Assembly: GCA_934565655.1 (NCBI GenBank)
Contig: CAKTIE010000001.1
Location: 124,001 to 188,000 of the forward strand
DNA length: 64,000 nucleotides
Direction of reading: 5' to 3'
From: an uncultured Oscillospiraceae bacterium
Lineage (GTDB): Bacteria; Bacillota; Clostridia; Oscillospirales; Oscillospiraceae
Both the position numbers and the translations under genes were made by a program. The notes beneath the pieces were generated by a model, which saw only the letters and a program-made list of their open reading frames with translations, searched no databases and was not told the DNA's origin. Positions within the stretch are counted from its first letter, which is position 1. Each line of letters starts with the position of its first letter. Positions 51,743-59,398 of this stretch are shown in pieces.

Positions 51743-52567
51743 ATGGATCTGCGCGAGATCACGGATTTTAATGCCCCGGAGCTGGACGTCTACGCCCGCC
51801 TGACGGAGAATCAGCTGGTGAACCGGGCCGACCCGGCCAACGCCCTGTTCATCGCGGAAAGCCCGCTGGTGATCGGCCGTGCGCTGGACGCGGGCTGCGT
51901 GCCGGTGTCCTTCCTGATGGAGCGCAAGCATGTGGAGGGGAAGGCGTCGGAGCTGCTGGCCCGCTGCCCGGCGGATATCCCGGTGTACGCCGCAACCCTG
52001 GAGGTGCTGGAGCAGCTGACGGGCTTCAAGCTGACCCGCGGCATGCTGTGCGCCATGCGCCGCCCGCAGCTGCCTGCGGTGGAGCGGGTCTGCGCCGGAG
52101 CCCGCCGTGTGGCGGTGCTGGAAAACGTCATGAACCCCACCAACATCGGGGCCATTTTCCGCAGCGCCGCCGCACTGAACATGGACGCCGTGCTGCTGAG
52201 CAGTCAGGGCAGCGACCCGTTGTACCGCCGCGCCGTCCGGGTCAGCATGGGGACGGTGTTCCAGATCCCGTGGACGTATTTCCCGGAGGATGCGGCGTGG
52301 CCGGAGGGCGGCATGACCCTGCTGCGGCAGCTGGGCTTCAAGACTGCCGCCATGGCGCTGCGGGACGATTCCCTGTCCATTGACGATCCCCGTCTGCTTG
52401 CGGAGGAGAAGCTGGCCGTGGTGCTGGGAACGGAGGGCGACGGCCTTGCCGCCGAAACCATCGCCCGCTGCGACTATACGGTGCGCATCCCCATGGCCCA
52501 CGGGGTGGATTCCCTGAATGTGGCCGCCGCCAGCGCCGTGGCCTTCTACCAGCTGGGCAAGCGGTAA
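51743..52567 (+). CDS. TrmH/SpoU-family RNA methyltransferase
   Basis: 274 residues. N-terminal substrate-binding region (~1-100; NALFIAESPLVIGRALDAG), then the knotted SPOUT domain: NVMNPTNIGAIFRSAAAL, VVLGTEGDGLAAETI and RIPMAHGVDSLNVAAASAVAFYQ, which form the AdoMet knot. Methylates ribose of 23S rRNA or a tRNA; the target is not decidable. It lies 55 bp after the nitrilase gene and may share its transcript. Confidence 0.92.
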   Translation: MDLREITDFNAPELDVYARLTENQLVNRADPANALFIAESPLVIGRALDAGCVPVSFLMERKHVEGKASELLARCPADIPVYAATLEVLEQLTGFKLTRGMLCAMRRPQLPAVERVCAGARRVAVLENVMNPTNIGAIFRSAAALNMDAVLLSSQGSDPLYRRAVRVSMGTVFQIPWTYFPEDAAWPEGGMTLLRQLGFKTAAMALRDDSLSIDDPRLLAEEKLAVVLGTEGDGLAAETIARCDYTVRIPMAHGVDSLNVAAASAVAFYQLGKR

Positions 52568-52574
52568 AACGCAT

Positions 52575-52608
52575 AAAAAATGACCGTCCCTGGGGACGGT
52601 CATTTTTT
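52575..52608. terminator. Bidirectional intrinsic terminator
   Basis: AAAAAATGACCGTCCC pairs perfectly with 52593-52608, loop TG. Serves the methyltransferase and the convergent XRE gene. Confidence 0.92.
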
Positions 52609-52612
52609 GCGG

Positions 52613-52855
52613 TTATTGGAGCTCCTGCTCCAGCGCGTCAAACTCCGGCGTGGAAAAGAATTCGCCCAGCGTGATACCCAGTCCGTCACACAGTAGCTTG
52701 ATGGTCAGCAGCTTGGGATTCTGGCTTTTTCCGTACAGGATGTTTTTCACGCTGGAGGGCGGCAGAGCGCTGATGGTGGCCAGCTTGTTGACGCTGATGT
52801 TCCGCTCGCCGCATAGCTGCAAAATGCGGTTTTTCACCGCGCTGATGGTATCCAT
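52613..52855 (-). CDS. XRE-family helix-turn-helix regulator
   Basis: 80 residues from ATG 52855 (GGAGGGG upstream; an upstream in-frame ATG at 52906 would put that ribosome site inside the gene). HTH of the Cro/CI type: ISVNKLATISALPPSSVKNILYG, then KLLTIKLLCDGLGITLGEFF. It lies head-to-head with the 72-residue gene; the spacer has four GGCTAT motifs that may be its operator. Confidence 0.88.
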   Translation of the reverse strand: MDTISAVKNRILQLCGERNISVNKLATISALPPSSVKNILYGKSQNPKLLTIKLLCDGLGITLGEFFSTPEFDALEQELQ

Positions 52856-52867
52856 ACATACCCCTCC

Positions 52868-52936
52868 GGCTATTTTTTCTTTAGGATAGCCGAAAAGACT
52901 TGCCAATATAGGCTATGCGTGCTACTATTGGGCTAT
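52868..52936. promoter_or_regulatory. Divergent control region with GGCTAT repeats
   Basis: GGCTAT at 52868, 52911 and 52931, and the inverted ATAGCC at 52886. The plus-strand promoter is TTGCCA (52900-52905), 17-bp spacer, TACTAT (52923-52928). Plausible binding sites of the adjacent XRE regulator. Confidence 0.5.
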
Positions 52937-52960
52937 GGGTAGACGAAAGAGGGGCTGTCT

Positions 52961-53179
52961 GTGGCGGATTATCAAAAAATGTACGCGGTGCTGTGCATGG
53001 CGATCGACGGTGTTCTGGATGATCTGGAAAGCATCCCTTTGGCGCGGCCTTATGCTCAAAGGCTGTATTCGGCACTGCTGACCGCAGAGGATATCTATGT
53101 GGATACCGTACTCTACACCGTGGGGGAGGAAGCGCAGAAGGTCATACAGCTCAGGATCGACAAGTATCCGGGGGAATAG
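52961..53179 (+). CDS. Small helical protein, unknown
   Basis: 72 residues, GTG start 52961 with AGAGGGG upstream. Mostly helical, MADYQKMYAVLCMAIDGVLDDLE and RLYSALLTAEDIYVDTV, acidic overall. Not recognised. It is divergent from the XRE gene and could be its partner or target. Followed by a perfect hairpin terminator. Confidence 0.68.
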   Translation: MADYQKMYAVLCMAIDGVLDDLESIPLARPYAQRLYSALLTAEDIYVDTVLYTVGEEAQKVIQLRIDKYPGE

Positions 53180-53186
53180 ACTGAAG

Positions 53187-53210
53187 GGGAGACGGCTTCT
53201 GCCGTCTCCC
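53187..53210 (+). terminator. Terminator of the 72-residue gene
   Basis: GGGAGACGGC pairs with GCCGTCTCCC, loop TTCT; moderate T-tract follows. Confidence 0.8.
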
Positions 53211-53218
53211 TTGCTACG

Positions 53219-54073
53219 TCACACCGTACCGGTGATGACCAGATTGGAAACGCCGGGGTCCACCGTGTAGATGCCGGTGGCGGCGTCCTGCGTATAGGTG
53301 GCGGCAGGCACCGTCAGCGCGCCGGTCACCGTGGCGAAAGCGCCGGTGGCCGCGTCGTAGGTGTAGTGGACGCCCTCCGTCCACACCGTGCCGTTGAAGC
53401 TGACCGACAGATCCTTGAGGATGGGATCGAAGGTGTCGGTGATGACCAACTCATCCCCTGCGGCCGCGGCGGTGTTGCCCCGGTTCTGCAGCGTCAGCGT
53501 ATAGGTCAGGGTGCCGTTTTCGGCGATGGTGGACGGGCAGATGCTCTTGCTGATGGACAGCTGCGGCGCGGCGGAGGCGGTGATGGTCTCGGTGGCGGTG
53601 ACAGGCGCGGCCAGACCGCCGCCGGTGACAGAGGCGGTGTTGACGATGCTGCCCTCCGCGCCCAGCGGCGCGTACTCGTTGACGGCGGCGGAGTAGACCA
53701 GCATGGCGCTGCCGCCGGCAGGCACCGACAGGCCCGTCACCGTCAGGGGCGCGGTGTCGGCAATGGCCGGGGTGGCCTGCAGAATGCCGTTGACGTAGTA
53801 CAGCAGCGACCCGGTCGTATACGTCAGGGGATACAGCGTGCCGTTGTTGAAGGCATAGCTGCCCAGCGTGTCGGTGATGGTCAGGCCGGTAAAGGCCGTC
53901 GCGCCGGAGTTCACCAGCGAGATGGCATAGGTCTTGGTGCCGCCGGGGGTATAGGTGGTGTCGGCAGCCGTCTTGGTCACGGTCAGCACCTCCACCAGCT
54001 CGCCTACCGCGATGTTGGAGAGGGTGGTGATGCCGTTATAGGACAAAGCCGCCTGATTGGTAATGGTTGCCAT
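53219..54073 (-). CDS. DUF11-repeat protein without signal peptide
   Basis: 284 residues, ATG 54073. Begins MATITNQAALSYNGITTLSNI and contains two DUF11-like beta-sandwich repeats (~30-150, TAADTTYTPGGTKTYAISLVN...; ~165-270, SKSICPSTIAENGTLTYTLTLQNRG). Such repeats are normally on the cell surface, yet there is no signal peptide, membrane segment or LPXTG. Proteins of this exact build occur in spore-forming Clostridia and may be spore-coat or crystal-like structural proteins. Highly Ala/Thr/Gly-rich, few charges. Confidence 0.78.
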   Translation of the reverse strand: MATITNQAALSYNGITTLSNIAVGELVEVLTVTKTAADTTYTPGGTKTYAISLVNSGATAFTGLTITDTLGSYAFNNGTLYPLTYTTGSLLYYVNGILQATPAIADTAPLTVTGLSVPAGGSAMLVYSAAVNEYAPLGAEGSIVNTASVTGGGLAAPVTATETITASAAPQLSISKSICPSTIAENGTLTYTLTLQNRGNTAAAAGDELVITDTFDPILKDLSVSFNGTVWTEGVHYTYDAATGAFATVTGALTVPAATYTQDAATGIYTVDPGVSNLVITGTV

Positions 54074-54122
54074 GGCAAACCTCCTGAAAGAAGCAGATTA
54101 CAGGCAGGCGACCAGAATAAGG

Positions 54123-54165
54123 ACACCGCCCGCGTTCCATTCTATGTGGAAACCGCGGGCGGTGT
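54123..54165. other. Long hairpin upstream of the DUF11 gene
   Basis: ACACCGCCCGCG (54123-54134) pairs with 54154-54165, with an inner TTCCA/TGGAA pair. May be a structured 5' leader of the DUF11 mRNA or a secondary terminator of the gene before it. Confidence 0.5.
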
Positions 54166-54184
54166 GTTTGACCGATGGGAAAAG

Positions 54185-54217
54185 CTTGCGGCGTCCGCGG
54201 CGCGGACGCCGCAAGCC
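54185..54217 (-). terminator. Terminator of the cysteine-rich small gene
   Basis: Perfect 15-bp stem (GCTTGCGGCGTCCGC), 3-nt loop, then TTTT on the minus strand. Confidence 0.85.
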
Positions 54218-54241
54218 CCGTTGGCAGCAAAAACGTTAGCG

Positions 54242-54412
54242 TTACTGTTTTCGTGCCGTCAGGTACTCGTCTCCCGGACGCCAGTAGGGGCATTGACTGC
54301 TCTGGTTGGAGAGAAAACGCACCATCTCGTCCTCGTCCAGATCCATCTCGCAGATATAGTCGTCATAATCCTCATCGTAGCTGTAAAATACGCAGCTCTC
54401 GCACTTATCCAC
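54242..54412 (-). CDS. DUF6472-type small cysteine protein
   Basis: 56 residues, GTG start 54412 with GGAGGAAAGGGGG upstream. CESCVFYSYDEDYDDYICEMDLDEDEM then CPYWRPGDEY: four cysteines and a strongly acidic middle, as in DUF6472 (probably a zinc- or other metal-binding mini-protein). Upstream in-frame starts would overlap ssb; this start is the simplest. Function unknown. Confidence 0.78.
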   Translation of the reverse strand: MDKCESCVFYSYDEDYDDYICEMDLDEDEMVRFLSNQSSQCPYWRPGDEYLTARKQ

Positions 54413-54467
54413 ACGGGACGCCCCCTTTCCTCCCGCCATTATACGGCGGGGGAGGGGACTCGTCAAG

Positions 54468-55082
54468 TCAGAACAGGAACTCCTCCAACAGGGCGGGCCG
54501 CATGATGGAGACCTCATAGGCGGTGCGCTCGGTGGAGACGCCGTTCTCCACCTTGGTGTATGTACGGCTCTGCACCCGGCCCTCGATGGTCAGGCGGTCG
54601 CCGGTGGTCATGGCCGCCGCCTGCTGGGCCACCGCGCCCCATGCGATGCAGGGCAGATAGTCCGCCCGGCCGTAGCGGCGGTTCACCGCCAGAATGATGT
54701 CGCTGATCTCCCGGCCCAGGGGCGTCCGCCGCAGCACCGGCGGCTTGCACAGCACGCCCGACAGCTGGATCACGTTCAGGGGCGCTTCGCCGCCCTTTTC
54801 CAGCACATGGGCGAACACGGAGATCACCAGACGGCTGCCCTGACCGCTTTTGTTGTTGAAGGAGCGCAGCTGGCCCCGCACCGTCACTGTGTCGCCCTCC
54901 CGGAGCGGCACGGCCTCCAGCTGCGGCGCCGAGACGATCACCGTCAGCTTGTCCGCAAGGCCACTGAGCCGCTCCACCGCCAGCGTGAATTTGAAAAAGG
55001 AAACGCCGTGGTTGATGTGGCTCAGCTCCGGGGCGCTGTCCACCGTGCCGCACAGCTGCACGCGGTTGAAGTTGTTGTCCAT
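54468..55082 (-). CDS. ssb: Single-stranded DNA-binding protein with two OB folds
   Basis: 204 residues, with an SSB-like OB fold repeated: ~3-95 (NRVQLCGTVDSAPELSHINHGVSFFKFTLAVER) and ~104-195 (NVIQLSGVLCKPPVLRRTPLGREISDIILAVNRRYGRADYLPCIAWG). Common SSBs have one OB fold and a glycine-rich, acidic C-terminal tip; here the tip is missing. It ends in ALLEEFLF. So it is probably a specialised SSB or PriB-like protein rather than the replicative one. ATG 55082 (an ATG pair at start region). Confidence 0.85.
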   Translation of the reverse strand: MDNNFNRVQLCGTVDSAPELSHINHGVSFFKFTLAVERLSGLADKLTVIVSAPQLEAVPLREGDTVTVRGQLRSFNNKSGQGSRLVISVFAHVLEKGGEAPLNVIQLSGVLCKPPVLRRTPLGREISDIILAVNRRYGRADYLPCIAWGAVAQQAAAMTTGDRLTIEGRVQSRTYTKVENGVSTERTAYEVSIMRPALLEEFLF

Positions 55083-55193
55083 ATGATGTCCACCTCGTTT
55101 GTTGATATGCCACAGCCTATGCGCCGCCGGGAAAGAATATGCTTTTCAAACGGCGGAAAGTATGGCATAATAGCGGCAAAGGAGTGATCAACC

Positions 55194-56060
55194 ATGCGAT
55201 ATAAGGGAAAGGTCTATCGTCCGCCGTCCGAGGCGTACAGCCTGATCGTGCAGGTGACCTACGGGTGCAGCCACAACCGCTGCGCCTTCTGCGATATGTA
55301 TGACGACAAGCATTTTGCCATGCGGCCCATGGCGGAGATCCGGGAGGACTTCGAGACGGCCCGCCAGCTGTACCGCCGGGTGGAGCGGGTCTTTCTGGCG
55401 GACGGCGACGCGCTGATGCGGAAAACCGACGATCTGGTGCAGATCCTGGGCCTGATCTACGGCCTGTTTCCGGAGTGTGAGCGGGTGACGTGCTATGCCT
55501 CCCCCGCCAGCTTACAGGTGAAATCGGAGGACGACCTGCGGCTTTTGCGGGCGCGGGGCCTGCAGATGGTGTATATGGGGCTGGAATCCGGCTGCGACGC
55601 GGTGCTGGAGCGGATGAACAAGGGCCACAGTGCAGCCGCCATCGTGGCCGCGGGGCAGAAGGCCCGCCGCTGCGGCCTGGCGCTGTCGGTGACGGCCATC
55701 TCCGGCCTTGGCAGTGTGGCGCTGTGGCGTGAGCATGCTGTCGGCACGGCGGAGGCCCTCAGCGCCATGAAGCCGGAGTACATCGGCCTTCTGACGCTGA
55801 TGGTGGAGCATGGCACGCCGCTGGAGCAGTGGGTGCGGGAGGGCGAATTTACCCTGCTGAGCCCTGTGGAGGTGCTGAAGGAGACGGAGCTGTTTTTGCA
55901 GCACATCGACTCCGAGGGCAGCGTGTTCCGCATGAACCACGCCAGCAACTACCTGACGCTGAAGGGAACGCTGAACCGTGACCGGCAGGCGCTGCTGGAC
56001 AAGGTGCAGACAGGGCTTTCCGGCGTGGGATTGAAGCCGGAGTTCATGAGAGCGCTGTAA
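55194..56060 (+). CDS. Radical SAM protein, unknown substrate
   Basis: 288 residues. YGCSHNRCAFCDMY gives the CxxxxCxxC cysteine triad for the [4Fe-4S] cluster, wider than the common CxxxCxxC by one residue. SAM-binding features include GDALM and SVTAISGLGS. Related to Elp3/HemN-type enzymes without their extra domains. Reaction not known. Start ATG 55194; AAAGGAG precedes. Confidence 0.87.
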   Translation: MRYKGKVYRPPSEAYSLIVQVTYGCSHNRCAFCDMYDDKHFAMRPMAEIREDFETARQLYRRVERVFLADGDALMRKTDDLVQILGLIYGLFPECERVTCYASPASLQVKSEDDLRLLRARGLQMVYMGLESGCDAVLERMNKGHSAAAIVAAGQKARRCGLALSVTAISGLGSVALWREHAVGTAEALSAMKPEYIGLLTLMVEHGTPLEQWVREGEFTLLSPVEVLKETELFLQHIDSEGSVFRMNHASNYLTLKGTLNRDRQALLDKVQTGLSGVGLKPEFMRAL

Positions 56061-56223
56061 GGGGAAAGGAAAAAGCCTCTCCTGTGTAAGGGGAGGTGGC
56101 GCGAAGCGCCGGAGGGGTTGACGGATAACGGTCAATCCCCCAGTCTCGGCTTGCGCCGAGCCAGCCCCCTTTACACAAGGGGGCCTTTGATGCGCCATAC
56201 CTCAAAAAATCAAAAATTCCCTC
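56061..56223. repeat. Palindromic repeat family 1, full copy (56070-56190), and spacer
   Basis: Facing arms CCTCTCCTGTGTAAGGGGAGG and CCCCCTTTACACAAGGGGGC, with inner GGCGCGAAGCGCC and GTCTCGGCTTGCGCCGAGCC stems. The right half recurs at 4747-4803. No gene. Confidence 0.8.
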
Positions 56224-56252
56224 TTGACAACCCGATTCAAAAGTGCTAAAGT
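56224..56252 (+). promoter_or_regulatory. Promoter of trpS
   Basis: TTGACA (56224-56229), 17-bp spacer, TAAAGT (56247-56252). Confidence 0.85.
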
Positions 56253-56258
56253 ACGTCC

Positions 56259-56546
56259 ATAATCAAAAAAAGTAAACCATTGAGTAAGAGGAGTACCTGT
56301 ACAGGAACCTTTCAGAGAGCCGCGTGTTGGTGGGAGCGGGGCAGCGGAATGTACGGCGAATGGACTTACGAGGGCGGGGAGAACACCGGAAACGGCCAGT
56401 AATACCCGACGGCATCCGCGGCCGTTACCCCGGCGGAGCGCATGATGGTGCGTGCAGAGTGGACGCTTTTGCGTCAATATGAGTGGTACCGCAGGAATTG
56501 CTTTTACATCCTGTCTCATGAATGATTTCATGAGACAGGATTTTTT
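56259..56546 (+). promoter_or_regulatory. Tryptophan T-box riboswitch
   Basis: A ~290-nt leader before trpS with T-box features: the AGAGAGCCG and GGTGGGAGCGGGG segments of stem I, a probable UGG specifier in GAATGGACTT (about 56357-56366), the T-box antiterminator core GAGTGGTACCGC (56482-56493), and a terminator (arms TCCTGTCTCATG, 56509 to 56540, six T). Uncharged tRNA-Trp pairs with the specifier and the T-box bulge and lets transcription proceed to trpS and trpB2. Specifier position is read by eye. Confidence 0.9.
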
Positions 56547-56588
56547 ATTTTATCAAAATAATTTTACATACAAAAAGGAGAAACGATC

Positions 56589-57632
56589 ATGGGAAAGATC
56601 ATTCTGACGGGCGACCGTCCTACCGGACGGCTTCATGTGGGGCATTTTGTGGGCTCCCTCCGCAACCGCGTTACGCTGCAAAACAGCGGCAAATTCGAAA
56701 AGCTGTTCTTCATGATCGCTGACGCCCAGGCGCTGACCGACAACTTCGACCATCCCCAGAAGGTGCGGGACAACATCCTTGAGGTAGCGCTGGATTACCT
56801 GTCCTGCGGCATCGACCCGGCCAAGTCCACCATTCTGGTGCAGTCCCACGTCAGCGAGCTGACGGAGCTGACCTTCTACTACATGAATCTGGTGACGCTG
56901 GCCCGTCTGGAGCGGAACCCCACCGTCAAGGCGGAGATCCAGCTGCGTGGCTTCAACCACAGCATCCCCATGGGCTTCCTGACCTACCCCGTCAGCCAGA
57001 CGGCGGACATCACCGCCTTCATGGCCGACACCGTTCCCGTGGGCGAGGATCAGCTGCCCATGCTGGAGCAGGCCCGCGAGATCGTCCGCCGCTTCAACGA
57101 GCTGTACGGCGAGACGCTGGTGGAGCCCTCCGCCCTGCTGCCGGACAACGAGGCCTGCCTCCGGCTTCCCGGCACCGACGGCAAGGCCAAGATGAGCAAG
57201 TCTCTGGGCAACTGCATCTATCTGGCTGACGATCCCGACGACGTCCGCACCAAGATCATGGGCATGTATACCGATCCCAACCATCTGCAGGTGTCTGATC
57301 CCGGCAACACCAAGGATAACCCCGTGTTTATGTATCTGGACGCCTTCTGCACCGACGAGCACTTTGTCCGCTACCTGCCGGATTACGCCAATCTGGCGGA
57401 GCTGAAGGCCCACTATGAGCGGGGCGGTCTGGGCGACGTGAAGGTGAAGAAGTTCCTGAACAATGTCCTGCAGGAGACGCTGGAGCCTATCCGCACCCGC
57501 CGCCAGGAGCTGGCGAAAGACCCCGCCGCCGTCATGGAGATCCTGCGCAAGGGCAGCTTTGCCGCTCAGGCCGAGGCCGCCAAGACGCTGGACAAGGTCA
57601 AGCACGCCATGAAGATCGACTATTTCGCGTAA
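56589..57632 (+). CDS. trpS: Tryptophanyl-tRNA synthetase
   Basis: 347 residues, class Ic aminoacyl-tRNA synthetase. HIGH-like motif [14 protein letters not shown] at the N-terminus and KMSKS in [12 protein letters not shown] (~205). Joins tryptophan to tRNA-Trp. ATG 56589 follows AAGGAG. First structural gene of the T-box(Trp) transcript, with trpB2 40 bp downstream, and so induced when Trp-tRNA falls. Confidence 0.97.
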   Translation: MGKIILTGDRPTGRLHVGHFVGSLRNRVTLQNSGKFEKLFFMIADAQALTDNFDHPQKVRDNILEVALDYLSCGIDPAKSTILVQSHVSELTELTFYYMNLVTLARLERNPTVKAEIQLRGFNHSIPMGFLTYPVSQTADITAFMADTVPVGEDQLPMLEQAREIVRRFNELYGETLVEPSALLPDNEACLRLPGTDGKAKMSKSLGNCIYLADDPDDVRTKIMGMYTDPNHLQVSDPGNTKDNPVFMYLDAFCTDEHFVRYLPDYANLAELKAHYERGGLGDVKVKKFLNNVLQETLEPIRTRRQELAKDPAAVMEILRKGSFAAQAEAAKTLDKVKHAMKIDYFA

Positions 57633-57672
57633 ATAGAAAAATATACATTATAGAATATAAAGGAGAAACATC

Positions 57673-59064
57673 ATGAAAGAGCTCAAAGACAGAAACATCC
57701 CCTACAAGATCTATCTGGCCGAGGATGAGATGCCCAAATATTGGTACAACGTTCGCGCGGACATGACCAACAAGCCCGCGCCTCTGCTGAACCCCGGCAC
57801 CCTGAAGCCCATGACCGCCGAGGAGCTGGGCGGCGTGTTCTGCGCTGAGCTGGTAAAGCAGGAGATGGACGACACCACCGCCTACTTCGAGATCCCCGAG
57901 GATATCCGCAACTTCTATAAGATGTACCGCCCCTCTCCGCTGGTGCGGGCCTACTGCCTGGAGGAGAAGCTCCAGACCCCCGCGAAGATCTACTACAAGT
58001 TCGAGGGCAACAACACCTCCGGCAGCCACAAGCTGAACTCCGCCATCGCCCAGGCTTACTACGCCAAGGAGCAGGGCCTGAAGGGCGTCACCACCGAGAC
58101 CGGCGCCGGCCAGTGGGGCACGGCCCTCAGCATGGCCTGCGCCTATCTGGGCCTGGACTGCCGCGTGTATATGGTGAAGTGCTCCTATGAGCAGAAGCCC
58201 TTCCGCCGCGAGGTCATGCGTACCTACGGCGCCAACGTGACCCCCTCCCCCTCCAACACCACCGAGGTGGGCCGCAAGATCCTGGCCGAGTTCCCCGGCA
58301 CCACCGGCTCTCTGGGCTGCGCCATCAGCGAGGCCGTGGAGGCCGCCACCACCCGCGAGGGCTACCGCTATGTGCTGGGCAGCGTGCTGAATCAGGTGCT
58401 GCTGCACCAGTCCGTCATCGGTCTTGAGACCCAGACCGCGCTGGAGAAGTACGGCATCAAGCCCGACATCATCATCGGCTGCGCCGGCGGCGGCTCCAAC
58501 CTGGGCGGCCTGATCTCTCCCTTCGTGGGCCAGATGCTCCGGGGCGAGGCCAACTACCGCATCATCGCGGTGGAGCCCGCCTCCTGCCCCAGCCTGACCC
58601 GCGGCGTGTTCAAGTATGACTTCTGCGACACCGGCATGATCTGCCCCATGGCCAAGATGTACACCCTGGGCAACGGCTTCATCCCCTCTGCCAACCACGC
58701 CGGCGGCCTGCGCTACCACGGCATGAGCGGCATCGTCTCCCAGTTGTACCACGACGGTTATCTGGAGGCCCGCAGCGTGGAGCAGACCAGCGTCTTTGAG
58801 GCGGCGGAGTTCTTCGCCCGCTGCGAGGGCATCCTGCCCGCCCCCGAGTCCAGTCACGCCATCCGCGCCGCCATCGACGAGGCCGTCAAGTGCCGTGAGA
58901 CCGGCGAGGAAAAGACCATCGTGTTCGGCCTGACCGGCACCGGCTACTTCGATATGGTGGCCTACAACAAGTACAACGACGGCGAGATGGGCGACTATAT
59001 CCCCACCGACGAGGATCTGGCCAAGGGCTTTGCCACCATCCCCAGCTTCCCCGGCAACGAGTAA
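57673..59064 (+). CDS. trpB: TrpB2-type tryptophan synthase beta chain
   Basis: 463 residues, longer than TrpB1 (~400). PLP lysine K120 in NTSGSHKLNSA; KFEGNNTSGSHK, TTETGAGQWGTALS and GCAGGGSNLGGLISPF are standard. The long N-terminus (EMPKYWYNVRAD, PAPLLNPGTLKPM) is typical of TrpB2. Converts L-serine and indole to tryptophan; TrpB2 can act without TrpA, as a salvage of free indole. No trpA, trpC or other trp gene is present. Shares the T-box with trpS. Confidence 0.93.
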   Translation: MKELKDRNIPYKIYLAEDEMPKYWYNVRADMTNKPAPLLNPGTLKPMTAEELGGVFCAELVKQEMDDTTAYFEIPEDIRNFYKMYRPSPLVRAYCLEEKLQTPAKIYYKFEGNNTSGSHKLNSAIAQAYYAKEQGLKGVTTETGAGQWGTALSMACAYLGLDCRVYMVKCSYEQKPFRREVMRTYGANVTPSPSNTTEVGRKILAEFPGTTGSLGCAISEAVEAATTREGYRYVLGSVLNQVLLHQSVIGLETQTALEKYGIKPDIIIGCAGGGSNLGGLISPFVGQMLRGEANYRIIAVEPASCPSLTRGVFKYDFCDTGMICPMAKMYTLGNGFIPSANHAGGLRYHGMSGIVSQLYHDGYLEARSVEQTSVFEAAEFFARCEGILPAPESSHAIRAAIDEAVKCRETGEEKTIVFGLTGTGYFDMVAYNKYNDGEMGDYIPTDEDLAKGFATIPSFPGNE

Positions 59065-59088
59065 ATCTCCGGCGAAAAAATGCGCAAT

Positions 59089-59124
59089 AACGGCAGAGAC
59101 TTCATCCCGGTCTCTGCCGTTTTC
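59089..59124 (+). terminator. Terminator of trpS-trpB2
   Basis: AACGGCAGAGAC pairs with GTCTCTGCCGTT (59110-59121), 9-nt loop, T-rich tail. Confidence 0.85.
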
Positions 59125-59250
59125 TCCTGCCGAAAACCGCCCTGCTGCGACAATTGACAGTGCGCCGCGGACAGGGAAAATTATAAGCGGCATACCGGAC
59201 AAAAAGCGTGAAACTTTTCTAAAATAGTTTGGGAATTTCCATATCTGTTG

Positions 59251-59279
59251 TTGACAACCGACCGATACTTTGTTAAAGT
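59251..59279 (+). promoter_or_regulatory. Promoter of the CODH/ACS cluster
   Basis: TTGACA (59251-59256), 17-bp spacer, TAAAGT (59274-59279): the same -10 as the trpS promoter. Confidence 0.82.
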
Positions 59280-59398
59280 AATGTCAATGATGAAGGTGGG
59301 AGGAACCGTCATCGGAAAAGCAATACATTTTCAGAATACAAGCAAGCCGGTCGTCGTGCGGCGGTGACCGGCGAAAAAACCGTTAGGAGGATTACACT

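Larger units (their letters stand above)
59065..59398. other. Intergenic region before cooS
   Basis: Contains the trpB2 terminator, the cooS promoter and a leader of ~115 nt. Short complementary runs (GCCGGTCG and CGGTGACCGGC at about 59346-59372) lie just before the ribosome site. Nothing else supported. Confidence 0.6.
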
